DNA from: Canna indica
Taxonomy: Eukaryota > Streptophyta > Magnoliopsida > Zingiberales > Cannaceae
Assembly: GCA_034359265.1 (NCBI GenBank)
Contig: CP136896.1
Span: forward strand, 18,321,501-18,385,500
Reading direction: 5' to 3'
DNA length: 64,000 nucleotides
The notes under the pieces: generated by a model
Told to the model about the DNA's origin: nothing
The model's input: the letters and a program-made list of their open reading frames with translations, nothing else
The model's database searches: none
Position numbers and translations under genes: made by a program
Part shown: positions 54,841 through 64,000 of the stretch, piece after piece
Numbering within the stretch: the first letter of the stretch is position 1
How the letters are laid out: each line of letters opens with the position of its first letter

Positions 54841-55142
54841 GCGTGGTCTTTAGCTACCACACCACTACTTCCGGCCTCTGCGCCATTATACGACTCCTCG
54901 CATGCATTTCCACTTTACGCTCCTACGTGAGCTCGGCCTGAACCCCCGTGTGCGGTGTTTGCCAACCACACCAATACTTTGGGCCTCAACGCCCTTATAC
55001 GACTCCTCACGCGTGCTTCCGCCTTACGCTCCTCACGGAGCTCGACCTGATGTACCCCCAAGTGTAGACCCCCAAGTGCAGTCTTTGGCTACCACACGCC
55101 TACTTTCGGCCTCAGTGCCCATTATGGGGGAGGTGCTCTACC
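54841..55142 (-). repeat. Leader tandem repeats of the LTR-T element, part 2
   Basis: Continues the 110-120-bp units interrupted by element N: starts near 54841, 54940 and 55048, the last with a duplicated CCCCCAAGTG. In minus sense the array lies just downstream of the primer site, in the 5' leader. Confidence 0.75.
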
Positions 55143-55159
55143 CCACAGTGGGCGCCAAA
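55143..55159 (-). other. Primer-binding site of the LTR-T element
   Basis: Minus strand TTTGGCGCCCACTGTGG immediately follows the LTR end (...TTGAACA). This primer-site type is shared with the Tat-like gypsy at 31843. Confidence 0.7.
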
Positions 55160-55764
55160 TGTTCAAGCATGGTCAGGTGGAGCCCACGGGCAGAGCCGCC
55201 TAGTTCGACTCGAGTTGGGTCGTGGGGGATTGCGAGGTCTGGTCCGATTGGGCCCTATAGTTATAGTCTAGTCTAGAACCATATTAGAAAGACTTAATTT
55301 TTATTTAATAAAAAATAATTAAAACATATCAAGGAAATATTAGATATTTAATAAATAATAATATAAGTAACTGTGATGGTTGAACTAAATAAAATAATAA
55401 TAAAAACTTAAAACATGAGCAGAATTTAATAATATTTTTAATATATAATAAATAAATATAATTGTATTACAAAAGATAATTGAATCTAATAAAATAATTA
55501 AATGAAAATAAACTAAATAGAAATGTTATATAAATATATAATTTATATCATAAAAATAGAAGAAATTAATAATAATAGATTGATATGTGAAAAAGTTAAA
55601 AAGAAGAATGAACTGAAAAAAGAAATCACACATGTTGCTCAAAGCTCTTTATCTTTACAGATTTCTACAGCATACCTCTTTAAAAATATATAAAGCATAT
55701 AAAATATATAATTTTATCAAATAAAATTTAAAACTAAAAAGTAAGAAAATGAAATATTGACACA
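55160..55764 (-). repeat. LTR-T copy 2 (5' LTR of a minus-strand gypsy)
   Basis: 605 bp, TGTTCAAGC...TTGACACA on the plus strand. It is homologous to 6855-7435; the two copies stop being similar at exactly this end. The minus-strand interior is the tandem leader down to 51698; the rest of the element is missing. Confidence 0.75.
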
Positions 55765-57984
55765 TAGCATATATGCAATATCCTAGATATTTAATTTATT
55801 ATCATTTTCTATTGCATGTGTTTGTCAGCCTAGCAGACTAGTTCGTGGTCGAGCCGAGTCAACTCATGGTTCGGAGCGAGCTTGCGAGCTCGGGTAAGTA
55901 GAATATAAATTTATGAATTTATGAATTTTTAGGTTTGGGTAGTTGAGTGTATTTAATTTGGTGGTGTGTATGCATAATTACTAATTATATTTATATGAGT
56001 ATTTAATTAATTATTTGAGATTTCTTAGAATGAAATTAATTAAATTATTTAAGTCTATCGGGTTAGCGGATTTTGATTTTGGCTTAAGGTGGATGTGGGT
56101 TGTGAATTAAGGGTTTAAGGGGTTAGGGTTGAGGAGGGTGTATAAAAACTCCCCCTCATGGTTTGTTACTTCTATTTTGGAGCCACCTAAAAAGTTGAGA
56201 AAGGGAGCCAGCCGCCAAGTCAAGCCAAGCCACCAGCCACCTTTCCCTTTCTCCTTGGAGCCGCCACCGAGAGCCAAGCTAAGTCGTTTGCTTCCTCTCC
56301 TCTCTTCTTCTCTTTGGAGTCGAGTCGAGTCGAGCCGCCTGCTTCCTCTTCTCTCTTCTTTCCCTTTGGAGCCAAGCCGAGAGGAGTCAGTCGAGCCAGT
56401 CCCTCTCCTTCCCCTCTCTCCCTCTCTCCAAGCTAGCGGCTTGGAGTGAGCCGTCGTCCCTTGGAGCCATTTTTTGGGTTGAGCTATCGACCTTTTGAAG
56501 TCGGATTCGAGGGTCGTCGTTCGGGATTTCTTTCCTAATATTTTGCCAAATTAAGGTGAGTGGTTTACCCTCTCTCTTCAGGATTTGAATCAAATTTTTG
56601 AAGTCGTTCTTGATGGCTCAGTATTTATGCCTTGTTTATGGATTTTCTTCGAGTTCCTATCATATTTTCTTGATGTGCAAATCATTCTTTATTCTTCCAA
56701 ATTTGGTTTTTTGATTTGTGGATTGCATGCTTGGGATTAAATATGTAGAAATCATGTGGTAGGATTAAGATCTTGATAATGACTAATTAGGATTCTTGAG
56801 AAGGGGGTTCTTGATCCTAATGCTTGACTCTTGATTTAAGTGTATGAGTTCTTGTTAATCTTGATTAAAAGAATAATTTCTGTGGATTAATTCATGAGAT
56901 TAGTATTCTGTCCTAATGGTAATTTAGGGATTAATTTATTTAATTTTCTAATTTAATTCTATAAGTATGCTGAAATTACATGATTGCTGGAATTGTATGT
57001 TGATATGATGAATCTGTGTTGATTTTTAATTGGTTGTTGTGATGTGTGTGTATGTGTGAACATAGTCGTGTAACCTATCGTTTCAATCAGAAAATATAGT
57101 TTGAAAACATATGACACACTTTGGAGATTAGATTCGGATCAGAAACAGTAGTTCTGGGCAGAACAGTAACCTAAAACAAAATCTTAATTGAGATGATCTA
57201 AATTTTAATCGTATAATTAAAATTGGATTTAAGGGTGAGCATAATCTGTTATGAACTAACTTATAAGGTATTTATGAAATAAAACCACACAAGTTCATGA
57301 CATTACAGATCTAAGGGATAGGGGTCCAGTTTGGAGTGTTGAGACGCTTCAAATGAGGACACCCCTAGGACACGTAGGAGACTATTGACTTAGGTCTTGA
57401 TGCGCCATATCCTTGGGAATGGCAGAATGGCTCGATTAGGAGCCAGGGTTCAGGCTACGCCCGGGTGGTTGGACGCCAAAATTCCTAACCTGCAGGATTA
57501 GTTCGGATGGCCTTTCCCAAATATCCTAGTATGTGCGGTTGCCTTTAGGCATGGTAGGGATTCGACTCGATGCATCTCTTGATAGTGATGTTGCCTATGC
57601 TAGAGAGTGGGACAATCCCAAGGTGGCACAGTTTGAGGCCATGAATGGCCCTATGCTAGAGAGTGCACCATTTATGGGGGCTACCTTTGTATGGGTGCCT
57701 GGATTAGAGATCCTTGCAATGATTGCTTAGTATCTTGAATGATTCATTGGGTCTCGTTATATAGTTAAATATTATAGTACAGTTTGGATAAGGCAGCCCT
57801 AGGGATCCTAGGATGGCCGGTTGATAGAGATCTACAGAAGTGATCTGTAGGGGTTGGCCAATGGTAAATTCCACTATAGCTGAAATTTTGGATTTGATTT
57901 GGAGAATCTTTCCCTTAGATTTCAGGAAATATAAATTAGGGGTGTAGAGCGACCTTATGCTTAAGGACCATGATTATGTGCAAC
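55765..57984 (+). other. Probable gypsy-2 LTR, leader and gag remnants
   Basis: TATAAAAACTCCCC (56141) is followed by a C/T-rich leader (56220-56450) and a donor-like AGGTGAGTGG (56553-56562), matching the layout of the gypsy-1 LTR but not its sequence. No primer site or LTR end could be fixed. Short degenerate gag-like stretches may lie after 57540. No intact gene is present. Confidence 0.45.
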
Positions 57985-60170
57985 CAGAGTTGAGCAAGAC
58001 CCAGAACGGTTTCGGGCTGAGGCATGTTTTGAGTGCGGACAGGTTGAGCACTTGAGGGCGGATCGTCCTGGAAGAGGTAGCCAACAGCCTGATCAGACCA
58101 GAGGAAAGGCACCAATGTTAGTGGGTTCTGTAGCTTTGAGGGGTCAGACTCAGGGAGGAGGCTAGCGAGCTGGTGGTTCAGATATGCCCGTTACATGGGT
58201 GGTTGCTATGAACCAAGAGGGCGCTGAGGCGTCCAGGGCAGTAGAGTCAGGTAACCTTGTTGATGGTTCGGCAGTTGCGTATGTCTTGTTTGATCCGAGT
58301 GCTACACACTCTTTTGTGTATGTTATGTTTCCTGCTAAGTTGGTAGGGGTATCTTTTGTTCTTGAAATGCCCCTTGTGGTGTCTACGCCTACGAGCGTTT
58401 CTATGATGGGAGAGATAGTCTATCGAGGCTGCAAGGTTGTCATTTGTGGGCATGTGCTGATGGCCGATTTGACACTCCTACCGATGTTAGAGCTTGATGT
58501 GATATTGGGCATGGACTGGTTGGCAGACCATTTCACCTCAGTTGATTGCAGGACTAAGACTGTGACCTTCAGTAAGCCCGGGATGCCTCAGTTTACCTTC
58601 CAGGGTGAGGGAAGGGGTGAGCCATTGATGGCGATATCAGCTCTTAAGGCCCGGAAGTTACATTTTGGTGGGTGTTAGTCCTTTTTGGCCTTTGTGTCAA
58701 CGGTAGAGGAAGGTGGAGGTGTGGCCAGAGATATCGGGAGGACGCCTGTAGTATGCGGGTTCTCTGATGTATTTTCGGAGGAGTTGCTAGGGTTACCTCC
58801 AAAGAGAGAGATTGAATTCTGTATCGATTTATAGCCAGGGGTGAAGCCGATTTCCATTCCTCAGTATCGGATGGAACCAGCTGAGTTGAGGGAGTTGAAG
58901 TCCCAGTTGCAGGAGCTGCTTGATTTGGGTTTCATTCGGCCTAGTGTATTCACCTTGTGGTGCTCCAGTGCTCTTTGTAAAGAAGATGGATGGGTCCATG
59001 CGGATGTGCATTGATTATCGACAGCTTAAGAAGGTGATAGTGAAGAATCGGTACCCGTTGCCTAGATTGATGATTTGTTTGATCAGCTTCAGGGAGCGCA
59101 ATGGTTTTCTAAGATTGACATGCGGTCAGGGTATCATCAATTGAGAATTCAGGATAGTGATGTCCCTAAGACTGCTTTCAAGTCGAGGTATAGGCACTTG
59201 AGTTCCTGGTGATGTCCTTCCGGCTGACTAATACACCTGTAGCATTTATGGACCTGATGAATCGAATGTTCAAGGAATACGTGGATAAGTTTGTCATGGT
59301 GTTCCTGTGATGATCATTTCTGATCGGGGTACTCAGTTCACGGCTCGATTTTGGCAGTTCTTTCGGGAGGCGTTGGGCACTGAGGTTCGGTTCAGTACCG
59401 CATTTCACCCCTCGACAAATGGTTAGCCATAGCAAACTATTCAGACACTGGAGGATATATCGAGGGCATATGTCTTAGACCTGGAAGGCAGTTGGGAGAG
59501 GCACTTATCTCTGATTGAGTTTACTTACAATAACAATTACCACAACAGCATTGGGATGACTCCCTTTGAGGCGTTGTACGAGCGGAGATGCAGGTTGCCT
59601 GTAAGCTAGTTTGAGGTAGGAGAATTCCTTATGATAAGACCTGATCTGGTGGAGGAAGCTGTGGAAAAAGTGAAGCAAATCAGAGAAAGGTTTCTAGCAA
59701 CTCAGAGTCGCTAGAAGATGTATGCGGATGGAAAGGCCACGGAGGTAGAGTTTGCTGAGGGGGACATGGTGTTCCTCAAGGTGTCCCCTATGAAAGGGGT
59801 GGTGAGATTCGGTAAGAAAGGAAAGCTAAGCCATAGGTTTATTGGGCCGTTTCCTATTCTCATGCGCAGGGGAGCCATGGCCTATGAGTTGGCCCTACCT
59901 CCTAGTATAGACCGAGTACATCCAGTATTCCATGTGTCTATACTGAAGATGTATATTCGGGATGAGTCCCATGTGATCGAGCCTACCGCAGTGGAGGTGG
60001 ATTCAACAGTTTCTCATGAGGAGCGGCCAGTTGAGGTGCTAGACCGGCAGATCTAGAAGTTGAGGTCCAAAGAAATCCCCTCGGTTAAGGTTAGATGGGA
60101 GCACCATTCTGGCTAGGAGGCCACCTGGGAGGTGGAGCAAGATATGAGGGAGCGTTATCCATCATTATTT
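57985..60170 (+). pseudogene. Gypsy-2 gag-pol, internally deleted chromodomain gypsy
   Basis: In order: gag zinc knuckle CFECGQVEHLRADR (58025-58070, last Cys replaced by Arg); aspartic protease 58184-58678 with LFDPSATHSF in place of the usual D(S/T)GATHSF; and an RT N-terminal half ([32 protein letters not shown]) with frameshifts near 58955 and 59080. RT stops at KFVMVF, just before the expected Y/F-x-DD box. The next bases (59300-59310) enter integrase at MIISDRGTQF, so RT palm, RNase H and the integrase start are gone. The integrase catalytic Glu codon has become TAG (59430). Frame 59718-60056 keeps the C-terminal region, and TAGs occur at 59424, 59430, 59607, 59712, 60054 and 60114. The normal stop is replaced by the LARD-2 LTR. 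Confidence 0.88.
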
Positions 60171-60176
60171 GATGAT

Positions 60177-60181
60177 GTGGT
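60177..60181 (+). other. Candidate left target duplication of LARD-2 (GTGGT)
   Basis: The 5-mer before the LTR. The right copy lies outside the window, so it is untested. Confidence 0.35.
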
Positions 60182-60932
60182 TGTTGGGTGAAATGGCCAT
60201 ACTAGAGTGAGGGTGAATAGTATATTATCTAAATCTTTTTGTCTAATATCGGTTTATCGGTTTTAATCGTTTCTTACAACTTAGACAATTCACAATTCTA
60301 ATATTAAATACGGAAGCAATAAGTAAGGCAATTAAGCAAACACAAAAGAGACAATGCTAACACAATTATTTATAGTGGTTCGGCCCTAATGTCTACTCCA
60401 CTACCTAAGCACCCCGCTTAGGATTTCTAAACAAGTTTTACTAGATTAATTAGCTTCCTTACAATAAGGACTATACACCGGAAAGTTTTTACTCTCAAAC
60501 CAAAGGCACTTCCATACCCAGAAGTATCCCACATTCCTACCGAGAGCACTCTCCCACCTCAACCTAAGGACAACTCAACTAATCCTAGCAAACTTGGATT
60601 TAAACCTCAAACAACAAGGCTACCACACCCAATTTCAAAATCTACACTATAGGTCTTATACAAATTCAAATACAAAGAAGTAAACAAGAAAATACAACAC
60701 TAAATGGAGCAATAAATCAAACAATAAAATACTTAGCTCCAAAACAAGATTCCTAACTTCCTCTTGATGCCTTAGATGGTTAATCAATGAAGGAACAAAG
60801 GCAAGATCAAGGTTTTTGGCTCAAGCTAGGTTTTTCACAAGATCGACTCAATGAAGGCTTAGAATTGATCAAAAGATGGCTCAAGGAGGTTAGGAGTGAT
60901 CAAGATCACGAAGGAAGGCTCTCGTAGCTTCC

Positions 60933-60940
60933 TATTTATA
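60933..60940 (-). promoter_or_regulatory. TATA box of the LARD-2 LTR
   Basis: TATAAATA on the minus strand, downstream of the GATCGACC cluster. Confidence 0.65.
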
Positions 60941-61004
60941 AGCCATGAAGAGAAGAGGGAGCTCTCTCTTCTCAACGGGCAATTTTTTGCCCGTTACAGA
61001 CCGT

Positions 61005-61137
61005 CGGTCGTTTATTCGGTCGATCGTCGGTCGACCGACCAAGAGACCACCCGAGCGACCGGAGCTTTCTACCCATTTTGGGCAATGTTCGGTCGATCGA
61101 AATGCTGTCGGTCGACCAGTCGATCGATTGAACTTAG
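61005..61137 (-). repeat. GATCGACC palindrome cluster, LARD-2 LTR
   Basis: Contains GGTCGATCGTCGGTCGACCG, GGTCGATCGAAA, GGTCGACCAGTCGATCGATT and similar, about 65 bp upstream of the TATA box in minus sense. Confidence 0.85.
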
Positions 61138-61535
61138 GCAGAGCAAACTACTTGTTTGCTTGTTTTTTTTTTATTGTTTGCTCGTTTAACTGGTTCCGTC
61201 TTCGCTAAGTCTACTTATATAACATTTATTAACTTTAAACTTTAAAATATAAATGTTATATAAGGATTACCCCCGATTTGATTTCAATAAAAAAATCTAA
61301 AAAATCTAAATCCTTAAGAATCAAAATCTAGTTTTTGGGGTCTAGTACAAATATTTGGAAAACGGAAATTTTCTAATCTCCAAGGTCAAATATGGGTATG
61401 CTAAAGGCTTCCAAAAATTTCTTTAAAATACCTCATTATCTAGTTTTTACCCAAGGAATAATTACCGCCATTAGTTCCATGTTTGTTATCATCAAAACTG
61501 AGATTAAGACTAAGGTAGAAAATCTTAAGCCAACA

Positions 61536-61549
61536 ATCTCCCCCTTTTC
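61536..61549 (-). other. Polypurine tract of LARD-2
   Basis: Minus strand GAAAAGGGGGAGAT abuts the 3' LTR; further CTCCCCCT tracts occur at 61616-61655 and 61711. Confidence 0.8.
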
Positions 61550-61899
61550 GATGATTATAAACATCCTTAAGAAAATCTATTCATTAGAGCGCAAAGGATA
61601 TCAAACATGGGATTTCTCCCCCTATCAATATGCATATCTATGAAAATAAACTCCCCCTATCAATCTGCATGGTTTTCCTATATTTTCTTCTCCTTTACCT
61701 ATATTTTTCTCCCCTTTTGCCATCAATCAAAAAGGACAAGACAAATCAATCTAGTCAAAGTTGAGACTCTAAAAATATTTTTCATGAAACATGAAAATCT
61801 CAACCAAAGGGATGAAAAACAAATATTTGATATGAGACTATGTCATACATGATATAGTGAAATGATAAATGAAATCTTTTACTTAGAATCATGTATGCA

Positions 61900-63650
61900 C
61901 TCAAGTTTGGATATTTTCGTAAATAAGTGAATCTTTCATGACCATTTCATAGTTCATTCAAACTTCAAAATACCAAGTTATGATCATGTAAAACATGTAT
62001 ATTAAGTTTGAAGTGAAAAAAATATCGTTTGACCAAAATTTTAACTTAGCACAATTTCGTTCGAAATAAGTATGAAAACATGCAAATGGCTAAGTATCAT
62101 ATTTTGCTATCTACTCATGTTTTCTCTAACTTAGACACTTGGACATCTAACATGAGTGAATCTAAGTATACGAGTCAAGTTTGAGCTGAAATTGAGGTTT
62201 CTAAGTCACTTTTTGACTTAGGTTAAAGAATACTTTAAGTTTTCAAAAAATCAAACTTTTAAATTCATACAAAATCATATTTTTGACAAATTTTTTTGAA
62301 ACTTTAACTGGATAAACTAGAGTTTTCATGAAATCTACAGGTTCAAGAATCAGTCAAAAATTGGTTTCCTATAAATTCATAAAATTCTTGAAAATTCAAG
62401 GGCATTTTCATAAATTTTAGGTGTTTTTCCGAAAGTTATCATTTTTTATTCAAACTTTACAGATATCGCTGAATGGTCATTTGAAATGCATGTGTCAAGT
62501 TTGAACTCAAAATGAATTTTCAAAGTCCATTTTTTAATCGATATCGATTTCAAACAAAAACTCATTTTTTTAAGATATCGCTCAAGATATCAAAATTATT
62601 TTTAGAAATTATTTTACTCAAGCAATGGTGTGAATGATATTAGAAATGGAATCAAAATAGTATACATTAGTTTTCATTTGAAGTTTTTGAAGAAAAATCA
62701 AAGTATCGGAAAAATGAGTATTTCAAGTAAGTGATACTTTATGTTTTCGAAATCCAATTTCAAAATTCCATTATAAATCCGTTTCTTAATGAAAGTTTTT
62801 AAAATTTTTACTGAATAAACAAGATTTTTCAATGAAGATGCAATTTCAAGAATCTGTTAAAAATGATTTTTCTACATTTCTGAAAATGCTTAATTTTCAA
62901 TGGCATTTCTGTAATTTTTAATTATTTTCAAAAAGTGCTCAGTTTTCATTCAAACTTTATGACACCACATAATGGTCATGTAAATAGTGTATGTCAAGTT
63001 TGAGATGAAAATTATGTCCTTAAATCAAGATATCACATAGCATGGTTTCATTCAAAAATAAGCTAGTTATCATGAAACTTGCTAAGTTTCAATCTTATCA
63101 TTTACTCATAATTTTTCAAACTTAAACCTATGGACACCTAACATGAGTAAATCTAAACATGATCCTCAAATATGGATTAAAAATGAGACCTCTAAGTCAA
63201 TTTGTTGACTTGGGTCAACTTGGTTCAAAAGAGATTATCATGAAAAGGCCTCTAAGTCATTTTATCTATATCCATATGAATTTTTCATTTTAAGTGCATG
63301 GAAACATGTCATACATATTCCTAAACATGTTTATGAAGTTTGGACTTAAAATGAAGTGTCAAGTCGATTTGTTGAGTTGGGTCAAACTTTTCCAAGCTTA
63401 AGTCCCCAAAGTGATCTAGTTATCATCTTGTTCATCTACACATGAATTTTCAAGTTTAAACACCTAGAATCATGTCATGTGTGTATCTAAACATGTTTTC
63501 CAACTACTAACTCAAAATAAGGTCTCTAATATGAATTTCAACCTAGAGCAAATTTCATTCAATCAAGATATCATGAAATTTCCTAAGTTATCAAAATTTT
63601 ACCTACTCATGAAATTTCATAGATTTGACATGCAAAATTAATCATGAGTA
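61900..63650 (-). repeat. Degenerate tandem array of about 0.5-kb units in LARD-2
   Basis: Recurring motifs at about 500-525-bp spacing: TTCAAACTTTA(C/T)...TGGTCAT followed by (T/A)GTCAAGTTTGA (about 62450-62505 and 62955-63005, with a third weak copy near 61950-62015), and CAC(T)TGGACA(C/T)CTAACATGAGT (62137 and 63127). The copies are heavily mutated and non-coding. Confidence 0.7.
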
Positions 63651-64000
63651 TACAGACATCATTAGAGCATGAATATTCAATATTATACAAAGATTTTTGT
63701 CAAACTCAAACTCATACCTCATTCTTGGAAATTTTTCCAAACTTGTCTTTTTCTTTTAAATTTCAAAAGCCTTCCATTTTATCATAACTTGCAACCAATA
63801 TTCATTAGTAGGATAATGAGAATATAATTACTAGCAAGTTATCAAACTAAGTAGGCAAAGAGATGGATCAATTATCGGATATCAAAATCTACTTTGCTAA
63901 ATAATTTCAAATTCATTTCAAAATAAAATCGAGTGATATCAAAATGAATTTTAAGAGATCACAAGTGAAATATAAATGAAAACATGATCTCCAACCCTTC

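Larger units (their letters stand above)
60182..61535 (-). repeat. LARD-2 3' LTR
   Basis: 1354 bp, TGTTGGGTGAAATGGCC...AAGCCAACA on the plus strand. In minus sense: palindrome cluster (61137-61005), TATA box (60940-60933), conserved block (60409-60368). Confidence 0.9.
60182..64000 (-). mobile_element. LARD-2: minus-strand relative of LARD-1, partial
   Basis: 3' LTR 60182-61535, polypurine tract, then internal sequence running to the window edge. 63700-64000 aligns in reverse with LARD-1 at about 36060-36300. It interrupts the end of gypsy-2 pol. No gag or pol is visible in the part present, and the Transposase_32-like gene found in LARD-1 is absent; a repeat array lies in its place. Confidence 0.8.

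Noticed and set aside
56129..56449. 106-residue Ser/Pro/Leu-rich frame
   Set aside because: It is the C/T-rich leader of a gypsy-like LTR just after a TATA box; repetitive composition, not a protein family.

Overview
This window is plant nuclear DNA and is almost entirely nested transposable elements. Only one ordinary host gene looks intact: a single-exon RING-H2 protein at 8660-9418 (+). The plant assignment rests on the element types present: SIRE-type Ty1-copia and chromodomain Ty3-gypsy retrotransposons, CACTA transposons with TNP2 and a second Transposase_24-type gene, LTRs followed by initiator-Met-tRNA primer sites, and LINE remnants. I cannot name the species. No tRNA, rRNA or CRISPR array was seen.

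Layout from left to right. 1-474: fragment of a CACTA second gene (minus). 813-1651: solo copia LTR. 3034-6796: CACTA-A, 3'-truncated, with a decayed TNP2. 6797-7435: LTR-T, a minus-strand gypsy-type LTR with its primer site. 8660-9418: RING-H2 gene. 9703-11964 and 29197-31452: two copies of one 2.26-kb block containing a dead LINE reverse transcriptase. 11965-25131: a minus-strand copia tandem array in the order LTR, internal, LTR, truncated internal. 25132-28734: AT-rich sequence with no gene. 28735-29196: terminus of CACTA-C. 31453-33089, resuming at 51556-51681: a Tat-like gypsy with LTR, primer site and broken gag.

33090-51555 is a non-autonomous SIRE-related element (LARD-1). It is flanked by the 5-bp duplication TGGTA and interrupts the Tat-like gag. 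It has gag but no pol; in place of pol it carries a Transposase_32-like gene with an apparent leader intron. Its 3' LTR is itself split by CACTA-B (40070-50943, target duplication ATT). CACTA-B carries decayed TNP2 and TNPA-like genes and a 5'-truncated chromodomain gypsy (40329-44127).

51682-55159 is the tandem-repeat leader of a minus-strand gypsy whose 5' LTR lies at 55160-55764. It is interrupted by element N (51818-54840), a structurally complete 3-kb LTR retrotransposon with no protein: its interior is three blocks of tandem repeats. 55765-60181 is a second chromodomain gypsy with an internal deletion. 60182 to the window end is LARD-2, a minus-strand relative of LARD-1.

The elements do not form a pathway; they form a stratigraphy. 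The clearest order is Tat-like gypsy, then LARD-1, then CACTA-B. The most interesting points are element N, the intron-bearing second gene of LARD-1 with U3-like palindromes in front of it, the GGTCGATCGACC palindrome arrays upstream of the LTR TATA boxes, the tandem copia array whose units share the same coding lesions, and a recurring CAG-to-TAG decay pattern.
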